A stretch of 64,000 nt of DNA from Tenericutes bacterium HGW-Tenericutes-1 (GTDB taxonomy: Bacteria; Bacillota_I; Bacilli_A; Izemoplasmatales; Hujiaoplasmataceae), in contig PGXM01000012.1 in NCBI GenBank assembly GCA_002839155.1, forward strand, positions 1-64,000. The letters are read 5' to 3'. The notes beneath the pieces were generated by a model. It was given only the letters and a program-made list of their open reading frames with translations, ran no database searches and was not told the DNA's origin. Positions 1 to 8,008 of this stretch are shown here, in pieces. The translations under genes and the position numbers were made by a program. How positions within the stretch are numbered: the first letter of the stretch is position 1; every line of letters begins with the position of its first letter.

Positions 1-25
1 AATATTTACTATTATTACTTGGCAT
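1..25 (-). CDS. Start of a gene leaving the left edge (possible IS3-type transposase OrfA)
   Basis: On the minus strand an ATG at 25-23 is preceded by AAAGGATGAT, a good Shine-Dalgarno with about five bases of spacing. Only eight codons fit in the window, reading MPSNNSKY. I recall this opening from helix-turn-helix OrfA proteins of IS3-family elements in Clostridia-like genomes, but eight residues cannot prove it. That a gene starts here is reasonably supported by the ribosome binding site. Its identity is a guess. Confidence 0.4.
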
Positions 26-381
26 AGTTTATCATCCTTTCAGTTTGTACCCATATGATACCATATCTTACCCACTGATTAAAAACCATACCAATTCACA
101 TTCCAAACTTGATAAAATATCCATTTTATTCAATAAATTCAAACTGAAAGTGAATCCTACAAACAATATAAAAAATGAGACTCTCAAGTGAAGAGTCTCA
201 AAAAGCAGAATAAAATAATCTTGTATTTGTTAAATCGATAATCAAAAGTCAAGAAAATATCGAATGACTAAATAGTAAATATTATGATAATTTCAAAATT
301 AATAGCCAAAGTAATATTATTAATTCATATGTTCATCTACTAACATCAGAATTGAAAAATTAAGATTAAAACTTAATATTT
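26..381. other. Intergenic stretch between truA and the left-edge gene
   Basis: This 356-base A+T-rich stretch holds the truA terminator (170-200) and the 5' untranslated region of the gene that leaves the left edge. I see no further open reading frame with a ribosome binding site, no RNA gene, and no convincing terminal inverted repeat, although an insertion-sequence end could lie between 26 and 170. rplM-rpsI, which follow truA in many Firmicutes, are absent here. Confidence 0.5.
170..200 (-). terminator. Rho-independent terminator of the ecf-truA unit
   Basis: Stem TGAGACTCT/AGAGTCTCA (9 bp, perfect, 176-184 with 192-200) with a seven-base loop. On the minus strand it runs into TTTTTT at 175-170. 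It lies about 180 bases after the truA stop codon. Confidence 0.8.
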
Positions 382-1386
382 TTAATAGTTTATTCTCACA
401 AGATATAACCCAGATGAGGGTGCTAAATATTTTGTAACTTTTCGACTCTTTGATTCTAAGATTGCATTAATGTCTGAGTTAATTCGATTAGTTGCAATCC
501 CTACGATGACCGCGACGATAATTCTGATCATATTATGTAAGAATCCATTACCAATAAAAGTAAGAATAATTTGATCACCAATTCGTTCTAGTCTAGTTTC
601 ATAAATGGTTCTAACTTTTGAAGATTTATCCCCTTTACAAAAACTGGTGAAATCATGAGTTCCTTCAATTTTCTTTAATTCTTGATTTAAAACGTCTAAA
701 TCAAGAGAATTTGGGATGTGCCACTCATAAAGCCTACTGAAGGGCGAATATTGCCCTAAATTAAGCACGTATCTATATTCCTTGCTAACGACATCAAATC
801 GCGAGTGAAAGAGCTGGGAGACCAATTCTGCGGTTTTGACGCGGATGTCTTTAGGCAAACAATTGTTTAATGCAATCACCCATTTATCTAAAGGAATATC
901 AAGTTCGGTATCAAAATGAGCAACTTGGCCGTAAGCATGAACGCCAGAGTCTGTTCTTGACGCTGCGAAGACATTTGTATTTTGATTGTTAATTTCAGAG
1001 ACTGCTCTTTCAAGCTCTGATTGTATGGTGGTTAAGGTTGACTGTCTTTGAAATCCGGCATAATTGGTTCCGTCATACTCAAGGGTTAATTTAATTCGTT
1101 TTAACAATGGATTGGGTTGATGAATCACAATTTTTTGAATTTTATTATTTTTGAAAGATAGTTTAACGAGATGATTTTCATCCGTCAATCCAATAAAATT
1201 TTCCGATTCGTCGTCATGGGTAATTTTGAATCCTTTGAATAGCGTTGGATGGTTTTTCAAATAATCGGTGACAGGGTTAATATCAAAAATATTAGCTTCA
1301 TCAATCGGTCTTAAAGCGACTGTTTCTAGTAAAACCGATTCATACTCACCTTGAAGTAATCCTTCAACTAAATCTTGCCGGTTCAT
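382..1386 (-). CDS. truA: tRNA pseudouridine(38-40) synthase TruA with N-terminal extension
   Basis: Isomerises uridines 38-40 in the anticodon arm of tRNAs to pseudouridine, in the cytoplasm. The TruA core begins near residue 97 (LEYDGTNYAGFQRQ). It carries the catalytic aspartate D146 in SRTDSGVHA, and later GNGFLHNMIR. The protein has 334 residues against about 250-270 usual for the family, because about 95 residues precede the core. That extension matches nothing I recognise. The start is well fixed: the ATG at 1386 overlaps the ecfT stop as ATGA, so the extension appears to be translated by coupling. Last gene of the ecfA1-ecfA2-ecfT-truA unit, an order common in Firmicutes. Confidence 0.93.
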   Translation of the reverse strand: MNRQDLVEGLLQGEYESVLLETVALRPIDEANIFDINPVTDYLKNHPTLFKGFKITHDDESENFIGLTDENHLVKLSFKNNKIQKIVIHQPNPLLKRIKLTLEYDGTNYAGFQRQSTLTTIQSELERAVSEINNQNTNVFAASRTDSGVHAYGQVAHFDTELDIPLDKWVIALNNCLPKDIRVKTAELVSQLFHSRFDVVSKEYRYVLNLGQYSPFSRLYEWHIPNSLDLDVLNQELKKIEGTHDFTSFCKGDKSSKVRTIYETRLERIGDQIILTFIGNGFLHNMIRIIVAVIVGIATNRINSDINAILESKSRKVTKYLAPSSGLYLVRINY

Positions 1387-2348
1387 AGGTAAATTCTCAC
1401 CAAGATGGAGCCTGCTAGTAACAAGACTGTTGCGAGTCCTGTGAGTAAATCAAGACGTCCTAATTTCAAATCATGAATCCTTGTTCTTTCTCTGCCAGGA
1501 ACGAAGTTTCTTGATTCCATCGCATCCGCTAAATCTTCACTCCGTTTAAAGGCGATGATAAACATCGGCACTAATAAAGAGATAATTTGTTTGATTTTGT
1601 CTTTGAGTTTACCTTCAGCGAAGTCTGCACCACGACTAGCTTGCGCTAACATGATTTTATTGGCTTCATCGAGAATGGTTGGAATATATCTTAAAGAAAT
1701 CGAAATGATTAAAGCAAAATCTTCACTGCTGATGCCGATAACTTTCAGCGGACGCATTAATTTCTCAATGCCTTGGGTTAAATCCGTTGGTTTCGTGGTT
1801 AATGTTAAGACTGTTGATAAAGTAATGATTATGAGTAAGCGAATTACAACGAAGAAACTCATTTCAACACCTTTTTCATAAACTAGAAATTGCCAAGTCG
1901 TAAAAATGGTTCCATACGTTATATATTTCATAATGAGATAAAGTCCACCAATATAAAGAATAAATAGAATCATTTTGAATTTTTTAAATTTTGCGAGCAT
2001 GCGCCAAATGATGGTCCATAGCACCATCGATGTAATCGATACAAAACCAATCGTCATGGTTTCATCCACCCAAAGCGCCCCTTCTTTGTTAAAGAAGATT
2101 TGGAAGACGAAGGTAAAAATGAGTAAGACAAAAATTGGTTTTAGTCCTCTAAAAATCCGGATAATCGAGATTTTACCAGCGATTAAAATCAGAATGGCTA
2201 AACCCATCGCAATCGATAATTGAACAATTGATTTGAGTAAGAAAACCGCCACCATTAAAACAATGACAGAGATAATTTTGGTTCTGGGATCGAGTTTATA
2301 CAAGAATCCTGACCCAGGAATATATTGTCCGATAATAATGTTCTTCAT
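1383..2348 (-). CDS. ecfT: Energy-coupling factor transporter transmembrane subunit EcfT
   Basis: Membrane scaffold of the ECF vitamin transporter. It couples the EcfA1/EcfA2 ATPases to exchangeable substrate-binding S components, none of which is encoded here. Hydrophobic helices alternate with the two cytoplasmic coupling segments recognisable as SRGADF and ESRNF near residues 235 and 280. At 321 residues it is about 55 longer than the usual 265. The surplus lies near residues 100-155, where extra hydrophobic segments (WTIIWRML, MILFILYIGGLYLI) interrupt the normal sequence. It overlaps ecfA2 upstream and truA downstream by ATGA. Confidence 0.92.
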   Translation of the reverse strand: MKNIIIGQYIPGSGFLYKLDPRTKIISVIVLMVAVFLLKSIVQLSIAMGLAILILIAGKISIIRIFRGLKPIFVLLIFTFVFQIFFNKEGALWVDETMTIGFVSITSMVLWTIIWRMLAKFKKFKMILFILYIGGLYLIMKYITYGTIFTTWQFLVYEKGVEMSFFVVIRLLIIITLSTVLTLTTKPTDLTQGIEKLMRPLKVIGISSEDFALIISISLRYIPTILDEANKIMLAQASRGADFAEGKLKDKIKQIISLLVPMFIIAFKRSEDLADAMESRNFVPGRERTRIHDLKLGRLDLLTGLATVLLLAGSILVRIYL

Positions 2349-3205
2349 GAGTTCAACCCCCGTTTAATAGCAGCGGTTGCGTCATGGACAGTCTTTTGAT
2401 ATATATCGATGGATAAATTAAAACGTTCATTGATTCCTTTTAACACCCGTATCGTTTGTGGGTAATCCAAATGGAATTTTGATAAATCATTCATCCGAAA
2501 TAAAACTTCCGGTGATCCATCAAATACCAAATTCCCTTTATCAAGGACTAATACTCTTTTGGCATATTCGTACACTAAATCCATATCATGGGTAATGACA
2601 ATGATACTTTTGCCCGTTTCCTCTTGAATCGATTTAAATAAATCCATCAATTGTCTTTTACCTTTAGGGTCTAATCCAGACGTAGGTTCATCTAATACTA
2701 AGACCTCTGGGTCTAATGCTAAGATGCCAGCGATAGAAACGCGTTTCTTTTCGCCGCCCGATAAATTAAACGGATTACGGTTTAAATAGTTGTCGTTTAA
2801 TCCCACCATTTGTAAGGCTTTTTTAGCGAGAACTTTCGCCTCTTCCTCCGTCTTATGAAAATTCAAAGGACCAAACATAATATCCTTTTCGACGGTTTCT
2901 TCAAAGAGTTGATACTCTGGAAATTGAAAAACTAGTCCCACTTTTTGACGGATATCATTATATTTAATATGACGATCTCTTTTTGAAGTCACTTTCTTAC
3001 CAAATATTTCCAAAGTCCCAGACGTTGGAAATACTAAAGCGTTCATATGTTGCGCTAGCGTTGACTTCCCACTGCCCGTTTGACCCACGAGCGTAATGAA
3101 CTCGTTTTTGGATTCAATGGATAAAGATATATCTTTAATGGCTTCATAATAACCTTTTTGCATGCCAGTATAAGAAAAATTTACTTGCTTGAACTGAATG
3201 CCCAT
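2345..3205 (-). CDS. ecfA2: ECF transporter ATPase EcfA2
   Basis: One of the two ATPases that drive ECF-type uptake of vitamins and trace metals at the inner face of the membrane. Walker A is GQTGSGKST (about residue 41), the signature is LSGGEKKR, Walker B is VLVLDEPTSGLD and the switch histidine is in ITHDMD. 286 residues is normal. GGAGG lies seven bases before the ATG at 3205. The gene begins inside the last 25 bases of ecfA1 and ends in an ATGA overlap with ecfT, so the three ECF genes should be translated together. Confidence 0.93.
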   Translation of the reverse strand: MGIQFKQVNFSYTGMQKGYYEAIKDISLSIESKNEFITLVGQTGSGKSTLAQHMNALVFPTSGTLEIFGKKVTSKRDRHIKYNDIRQKVGLVFQFPEYQLFEETVEKDIMFGPLNFHKTEEEAKVLAKKALQMVGLNDNYLNRNPFNLSGGEKKRVSIAGILALDPEVLVLDEPTSGLDPKGKRQLMDLFKSIQEETGKSIIVITHDMDLVYEYAKRVLVLDKGNLVFDGSPEVLFRMNDLSKFHLDYPQTIRVLKGINERFNLSIDIYQKTVHDATAAIKRGLNS

Positions 3206-3987
3206 AAGTATTCCTCCAGTTCTTGATTGTCATGTCCCGCTTGTTTTAAATCGTAGTAGATTTGAATCGCCGTTGGTAATTCTAAATAAGCTTCTTTAAA
3301 CCACTCTGGGTGCTTTAATAAAGTTGGTATATCGCCCTGTTGGTAGATTTCACCGGATTTAAGTATCACAAGTTTATCCGCATAAAGCGCTTCTTCGATA
3401 TCATGGGTAATCATGATGATCGTTAATCCTTCTTGGTGCAATTCTTTAATATATTCCATCAATTCTGCCCGCGATCCTGGGTCTAACATCGAGGTCGCTT
3501 CATCAAAAATAATGATATCTGTTTGCATCGCTAAAATACCCGCAATCGCAATCCGTTGTTTTTGACCACCAGAGAGTTGTGAAGGTTCCTTATCTAAGAA
3601 ATTTTGCATTCCAACTTTGGTTGCGTAGAAATCGATTTTCTTTAACATGTCGTCTTTCGATACCTGTAAGTTTTCCATGCCAAATGCAATGTCGTCTCTC
3701 ACCGTAACTCCGACAAATTGATTGTCGGGATTTTGAAAGACGATACCGATTTTCTTTCTAATGTCATACACGTTTTCAGGAAGTAGGTCTACACCATCAA
3801 CGGTTATACGACCTTCTTTGGGTTGTAATAGTCCGACAATTAGTTTTGCTAATGTTGACTTTCCACTCCCGTTGTGACCTAAAATAGCGATCCATTCGCC
3901 TTGATTGATTGATAAATTAATATCCTTCAAAATCATTCGTTTCGATGAATATTGAAAGTAAAGATGTTCGATATCGAGATATCCCAT
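3181..3987 (-). CDS. ecfA1: ECF transporter ATPase EcfA1
   Basis: Partner ATPase of EcfA2. It has Walker A GHNGSGKST, signature LSGGQKQR, Walker B DIIIFDEATSMLD and ITHDIE. The D-loop DEATSMLDP, with alanine and methionine where EcfA2 has DEPTSGLDP, is typical of EcfA1. I place the start at ATG 3987 (268 residues, beginning MGYLDIEHL) rather than at the ATG 18 bases upstream, because GAGGTGA lies five bases before 3987 and the mapped -10 box would put the transcript start at about 4003. First gene of its unit. The terminator upstream separates it from rplQ. Confidence 0.93.
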   Translation of the reverse strand: MGYLDIEHLYFQYSSKRMILKDINLSINQGEWIAILGHNGSGKSTLAKLIVGLLQPKEGRITVDGVDLLPENVYDIRKKIGIVFQNPDNQFVGVTVRDDIAFGMENLQVSKDDMLKKIDFYATKVGMQNFLDKEPSQLSGGQKQRIAIAGILAMQTDIIIFDEATSMLDPGSRAELMEYIKELHQEGLTIIMITHDIEEALYADKLVILKSGEIYQQGDIPTLLKHPEWFKEAYLELPTAIQIYYDLKQAGHDNQELEEYLWAFSSSK

Positions 3988-4009
3988 GTTCGTCACCTCA
4001 CGCATAAAA

Positions 4010-4018
4010 ATTATATCA
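4010..4018 (-). promoter_or_regulatory. Extended -10 promoter for ecfA1-ecfA2-ecfT-truA
   Basis: On the minus strand the sequence reads TGATATAAT, a perfect -10 hexamer with the TG extension. The -35 region 17 bp upstream is poor (TGGCAA). It lies between the rplQ terminator and ecfA1, and gives a leader of about 15 bases carrying the GAGGTGA site. Confidence 0.65.
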
Positions 4019-4040
4019 AATTATCGCTTAAATTGCCACT

Positions 4041-4072
4041 AAAAACAAAAAACCGCACCCGAAGGCGCGGTT
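4041..4072 (-). terminator. Terminator of the S10-spc-alpha ribosomal operon
   Basis: On the minus strand AACCGCGCC and GGTGCGGTT form a nine-pair stem (one G-U) closed by a UUCG tetraloop, followed by TTTTGTTTTT. It lies 15 bases after the rplQ stop and separates the ribosomal operon from the ECF genes. Confidence 0.88.
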
Positions 4073-4087
4073 ATGTAATTCGGTTAA

Positions 4088-4447
4088 TTAAACGAGTTCG
4101 ATGATTGCCATTGGGCAGCTATCGCCCAAGCGTGTTCCGATTTTGTAAATACGAGTATAGCCGCCATTGCGGGTTGCGTATTTCGGTCCAATTTCATTGA
4201 ACAGTTTTTGTAATGCCGTTTCGTCATTGATTGACAGTTCTCTAACAGTAGCTCCTGCTAAACGTCTGCTTGCTAAGTCGCCTTTTTTTGCGAGTGTAAT
4301 CAATTTTTCTACGGTGCGTCTTAATTCTTTCGCTTTGACTACTGACGTTTGAATACGTCCGTGTAAAATCAATTGCGTCGAGAGATCGCGGATAAGTGCT
4401 GTTCTATTGTCACTACGACGATTAAGTTTTGAATATCCTCTTGCCAT
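4088..4447 (-). CDS. rplQ: 50S ribosomal protein L17
   Basis: Large-subunit protein near the peptide exit tunnel. 119 residues, collinear with the short bacterial form (opens [15 protein letters not shown], closes with the AIIELV strand). Last gene of the ribosomal operon, 16 bases after rpoA with a good AGGAGG-like site, and followed directly by the operon terminator. Confidence 0.97.
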   Translation of the reverse strand: MARGYSKLNRRSDNRTALIRDLSTQLILHGRIQTSVVKAKELRRTVEKLITLAKKGDLASRRLAGATVRELSINDETALQKLFNEIGPKYATRNGGYTRIYKIGTRLGDSCPMAIIELV

Positions 4448-4463
4448 GATTTACCTCCTACCC

Positions 4464-5414
4464 TTAGTGCTTCGCTAAGCCTAAGCCGAGTTCTTCGAGC
4501 TTTTGCTTAACTTCTTTGAGTGATTTTTTACCTAAGTTTCTGACTTTCATCATATCTTCCTCAGTTTTTTCGATTAACTCACCTAGCGAGTGAATGCCAG
4601 CACGTTTCAGACAGTTATAACTTCTGACTGAAAGGTCGAGATCTTCGATGGGTTTTTCCAAGTTACGAGATGATTCTTCATTTTTACGTTCAATCATGAA
4701 ATCTTCTGCCATTGCCTTATTGGATAATTCAACGATAGAATATAAATGATCAATGAGCATTTTAGCTGCCATACCAATGGCTTCCTTCGGTCCGATAGAA
4801 CCGTTGGTCCATACTTCGACAGAGAGTTTGTCATAATCGGCTGAATCATCGACACGGGTTTTATCAACGGAATAATTCGCTTTAACAACCGGTGTATAGA
4901 TGGAATCAACAGGGATCACGCCAACCATGTTTTCGTATTGTGCATTTTTCGTTGCATTCACGTAGCCATTGCCTTTGCGAGCATACATCACCATACGGAA
5001 ACGTTTGCCTTTATTGACATGGCAAATATAATGGTCGGGGTTGACGATATGAACTTCATCGTCGGCGATAATATCACCAGCGGTGACGTCACATGGACCG
5101 TCAACGATCACTTCTAGACGTTTTTCGACGTTTGGATTTTGATTATCAATCGTCAAAACGACGCCTTTCAAATTCAAAACGATAGCTGTTACGTCTTCTA
5201 CGACGTTTTCAATAGCGCAGAACTCATGTTCAACACCATCGATTTGCGTATTGATGATCGCCGCTCCCGGCAATGAAGACAATAAAACTCGTCTTAATGA
5301 ATTACCAATCGTAATGCCGAAACCACGATCTAGCGGTGTTACGATAAAACGACCGTAATTTTCAGTGATTTCTTCAGTAATGGTTTTCGGTTTTTCGAAT
5401 TTCAAGTCCTTCAT
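4464..5414 (-). CDS. rpoA: DNA-directed RNA polymerase alpha subunit
   Basis: Assembly platform of RNA polymerase and contact for upstream promoter elements and activators. The N-terminal dimerisation domain spans about residues 1-230 (LDRGFGITIGNSLRR near the start). A linker follows, then the C-terminal helix-hairpin-helix domain at about 250-310 (LSVRSYNCLKRAGI, RNLGKKSL). 316 residues is ordinary. Standard position between rpsK and rplQ. Confidence 0.98.
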   Translation of the reverse strand: MKDLKFEKPKTITEEITENYGRFIVTPLDRGFGITIGNSLRRVLLSSLPGAAIINTQIDGVEHEFCAIENVVEDVTAIVLNLKGVVLTIDNQNPNVEKRLEVIVDGPCDVTAGDIIADDEVHIVNPDHYICHVNKGKRFRMVMYARKGNGYVNATKNAQYENMVGVIPVDSIYTPVVKANYSVDKTRVDDSADYDKLSVEVWTNGSIGPKEAIGMAAKMLIDHLYSIVELSNKAMAEDFMIERKNEESSRNLEKPIEDLDLSVRSYNCLKRAGIHSLGELIEKTEEDMMKVRNLGKKSLKEVKQKLEELGLGLAKH

Positions 5415-5424
5415 ACATTACCTC

Positions 5425-5814
5425 CTAGCCGCGTGGGCGTTTTGGTGGACGACATCCATTATGAGGAACGGGTGTAACGTCTCTGATAGCCGTGATTTCT
5501 AAACCTGCAATTTGCAAGCTTCTGATGGCGGCTTCACGTCCAGGGCCAGGGCCCTTAACAGATACTTCAACTCTTTGCATGCCATTGTCGATAGCTACTT
5601 TTGCACAAGCTTCACTTGCAAGACCTGCGGCGAAAGGTGTCGATTTACGGCTGCCTTTATAACCGATAGCTCCTGCTGAACTCCATGCAATTGCATTGCC
5701 GGCTGGATCTGTAATCGTGATAATGGTATTATTGAAAGTCGAATGAATATGTGCTACCCCAGAAGGAATATTCTTTTTCAAGCGACGTTTTTTATTAACG
5801 ACTTTACCTGCCAT
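5425..5814 (-). CDS. rpsK: 30S ribosomal protein S11
   Basis: Platform protein of the small subunit that contacts 16S rRNA near the E site and the mRNA. 129 residues with the conserved [15 protein letters not shown] and the C-terminal [13 protein letters not shown] tail. It follows rpsM by 13 bases, with AGGAGG-type spacing. Confidence 0.98.
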   Translation of the reverse strand: MAGKVVNKKRRLKKNIPSGVAHIHSTFNNTIITITDPAGNAIAWSSAGAIGYKGSRKSTPFAAGLASEACAKVAIDNGMQRVEVSVKGPGPGREAAIRSLQIAGLEITAIRDVTPVPHNGCRPPKRPRG

Positions 5815-5827
5815 TTTCTATATCCTC

Positions 5828-6193
5828 CTATTTCTTCTTGTTCGCAACGGTTTTTCTCGGACCTTTTCTAGTACGAGCGTTGTTGCGTGTGTTTTGACCG
5901 CGGACCGGAAGGCCTTTGCGGTGACGGATTCCACGGTATGATCCAATTTCGATCAAACGTTTAATGTTAAGGGATACTTCTCTACGAAGATCGCCTTCTA
6001 CTCTGAATTTTGCAACCTCAACACGAATACGTGATAATTCGTCTTCTGTTAGGTCTTTGACGCGTTTTGATTCATCAACGTTAGCGGCAGCTAAAATCTT
6101 TTGTGATGTAGCTTTGCCAATACCGAATACATACGTTAATGATATTACGACGCGTTTCTCTCTAGGAATATCTACTCCTGCAATACGTGCCAT
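5828..6193 (-). CDS. rpsM: 30S ribosomal protein S13
   Basis: Small-subunit head protein that bridges to the 50S subunit and contacts P-site tRNA through its basic C-terminal tail. 121 residues. It begins [14 protein letters not shown], has [11 protein letters not shown] as helix-hairpin-helix, and [16 protein letters not shown] in the conserved central segment. Usual neighbour of rpmJ and rpsK. Confidence 0.98.
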   Translation of the reverse strand: MARIAGVDIPREKRVVISLTYVFGIGKATSQKILAAANVDESKRVKDLTEDELSRIRVEVAKFRVEGDLRREVSLNIKRLIEIGSYRGIRHRKGLPVRGQNTRNNARTRKGPRKTVANKKK

Positions 6194-6203
6194 CGTCTAC
6201 CTC

Positions 6204-6320
6204 CTATTTCCCTTGTCTTTGTTTATGTTTTGGATTTTCGCAAATGACCATAACATTGCCATTGCGTTTGATAACTTTACATTTTTCACAGATTTTTTTT
6301 ACAGATGGTCTAATTTTCAT
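6204..6320 (-). CDS. rpmJ: 50S ribosomal protein L36 (zinc-binding form)
   Basis: A 38-codon gene found by translating the gap between infA and rpsM. It reads [15 protein letters not shown] near the start and ends KHKQRQGK. The zinc ribbon is intact: C11, C14, C27 and H32. It is the normal infA-rpmJ-rpsM order. TAG stop at 6206-6204, and an AGGGAGG site precedes the ATG at 6320. The intact Cys3His set marks the zinc-dependent (C+) paralogue rather than a zinc-free version. Confidence 0.96.
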   Translation of the reverse strand: MKIRPSVKKICEKCKVIKRNGNVMVICENPKHKQRQGK

Positions 6321-6366
6321 ACCATTTACCTCCCTGTAGGTTTTAATTGAATCATATTTTTATAAC

Positions 6367-6588
6367 TTAGTTTATCCGGTAAGTAATACGTCCACGTGTT
6401 AAATCATAGGTTGACATTTCAACCTTGACTTTATCACCTGGTAAAATGCGTATGTAATGCATGCGGATTTTACCAGAAACGTGTCCAATAATCCGATGTC
6501 CGATTTCCAACTCGATTATGAATTGGGCATTAGGCAGTACTTCGACTACGGTTCCCATCATTTCGATTACATCATCTTTTTTTGCCAT
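6367..6588 (-). CDS. infA: Translation initiation factor IF-1
   Basis: Small OB-fold factor that occupies the ribosomal A site during initiation and cooperates with IF-2 and IF-3. 73 residues, opening [19 protein letters not shown] and ending LTRGRITYR. The usual third residue block (K/E)(D)(V/A)IE is present. It lies between map and rpmJ as in Bacillus. Confidence 0.97.
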   Translation of the reverse strand: MAKKDDVIEMMGTVVEVLPNAQFIIELEIGHRIIGHVSGKIRMHYIRILPGDKVKVEMSTYDLTRGRITYRIN

Positions 6589-6601
6589 CGAATCTCTCCT
6601 T

Positions 6602-7351
6602 TTAAATCTTTGTCAGTATTTCGTAACCATCTTGAGTTACTAATACCGTGTGTTCATAGTGCGCGCTTAAACTGCCATCGATCGTTTTCGTTGTCCAGTT
6701 GTCGCTTAACACTTTGACTTCTTTGCGACCACTATTAATCATTGGCTCAATAGCCAATGTCATACCAGGTCTTAAAGTAATGCCCTTTCCAGGTAACCCG
6801 AAATTCGGGATTTGTGGGTCTTCATGCATGACTTTGCCGATGCCATGACCGACAAATTCTCTCACAACGGAACAACCTTGGCTTTCAGCGTAAACTTGAA
6901 TTGCATGAGATACGTCTGATAAGCGGGCTCCCGGTTTAACCATTGAGAGACCTTGGAATAATGATTCTTCAGTCACTTTCATCAAGTGTTTTGCGGTTTC
7001 AGAGATGTCTCCACAAGCATACGTCCAAGCAGAATCGCCATGGTAGCCTTTGAGGATGGCTCCGATATCAACCGATACAATATCGCCTGATTTTAGAATT
7101 TGACTTTTAGAAGGAATTCCGTGAACGACAACGTCGTTGACACTGATACATGAGCTAGCGGGGAATCCATTGTAATTTAGAAACGATGGGATAGCGCCTA
7201 GTGAACGAATGGTATTTTCAACAATTCGGTTCAACTCATCTGTCGATACGCCAGGCAAAATATGCTTGGCAACTTCTTGGTGAGCAATGGCAACGACTCT
7301 CCCCGCTTCTCTCATGAGGTCTATTTCTCTTTGTGATTTAATGGTGACCAT
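6602..7351 (-). CDS. map: Methionine aminopeptidase, type I
   Basis: Removes the initiator methionine from nascent proteins, with two divalent metals in a pita-bread fold. Metal ligands are visible in order: D in VSVDIG, D in GYHGDSAW, H in FVGHGIG, E in LAIEPM, and E in HYEHTV. I choose ATG 7351 (249 residues) over an upstream GTG at 7360, because AGGTGA lies six bases before this ATG. It overlaps the adk 3' end by 14 bases. Type I without an N-terminal zinc finger extension. Confidence 0.95.
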   Translation of the reverse strand: MVTIKSQREIDLMREAGRVVAIAHQEVAKHILPGVSTDELNRIVENTIRSLGAIPSFLNYNGFPASSCISVNDVVVHGIPSKSQILKSGDIVSVDIGAILKGYHGDSAWTYACGDISETAKHLMKVTEESLFQGLSMVKPGARLSDVSHAIQVYAESQGCSVVREFVGHGIGKVMHEDPQIPNFGLPGKGITLRPGMTLAIEPMINSGRKEVKVLSDNWTTKTIDGSLSAHYEHTVLVTQDGYEILTKI

Positions 7352-8000
7352 TTTTTTCACCTAACTTCTCAACGATGTCGTTAAAAACGTCATCAGATGA
7401 TCTTACACCATCAATCACCATTAATTGGTGACGACGTTTGTAATAATCGAGTAAAGGTTTTGTCTTTTCGTTATAAATTCTTAATCGGTTCAACACCGAT
7501 TCTTCTAAATCATCGGCTCTTTGAATGAGTTTTGTGCCACATGCGTCGCACGTACACTCAATTTTAGGAGGATGATTTTTAATATGGTAAGTTGCGTTAC
7601 AAGAAGGACATACTCTGCGGCCTGCCATTCTTTCTAATAGAATCGAGTCATCAACTAAGACGTTGATAACCGCTGTAAGCGACATACCAAATTCTTCAAG
7701 CATTTGGTCTAAAGCAACCGCTTGGGCTTTGGTACGGGGGTATCCGTCAAGCATGAACCCATTTGGAAAATTGCCGTTAGCCAAAACGTCTCTTACGATG
7801 TTGTTGGTCAAATCATCGGGCACTAATTCCCCCTGGGAAATATACTTAGCCGCTTCGATGCCAATGGGTGAACCCTTTAGCATTTCTTCGCGGTAGATAT
7901 TCCCAGTCGAAATATGTGTTAATTGATAATGGCGAAGCAATCTTTCAGACTGCGTTCCTTTACCGGCTCCCGGTTTGCCCATAATCAACAAGTTTAACAT
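7338..8000 (-). CDS. adk: Adenylate kinase (zinc-LID form)
   Basis: Interconverts AMP + ATP and 2 ADP. The P-loop is [10 protein letters not shown] at residues 8-17, and DGYPRT marks the AMP-site region. The LID carries four cysteines (CPSC then CDAC), the structural zinc site typical of Gram-positive enzymes. 220 residues. Lies between secY and map as in Bacillus. Confidence 0.97.
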   Translation of the reverse strand: MLNLLIMGKPGAGKGTQSERLLRHYQLTHISTGNIYREEMLKGSPIGIEAAKYISQGELVPDDLTNNIVRDVLANGNFPNGFMLDGYPRTKAQAVALDQMLEEFGMSLTAVINVLVDDSILLERMAGRRVCPSCNATYHIKNHPPKIECTCDACGTKLIQRADDLEESVLNRLRIYNEKTKPLLDYYKRRHQLMVIDGVRSSDDVFNDIVEKLGEKNGHH

Positions 8001-8008
8001 AGTGAAAT

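Noticed and set aside
3988-4005. Upstream ATG of ecfA1 at 4005
   Set aside because: It falls at or before the expected transcription start of the extended -10 promoter, and the GAGGTGA site is placed for ATG 3987.
4694-4909. Minus-strand 71-codon frame inside rpoA
   Set aside because: It lies in another frame of a certain gene, with no ribosome binding site.
7352-7360. GTG start of map at 7360
   Set aside because: AGGTGA is correctly spaced for the ATG at 7351 and overlaps the GTG itself.
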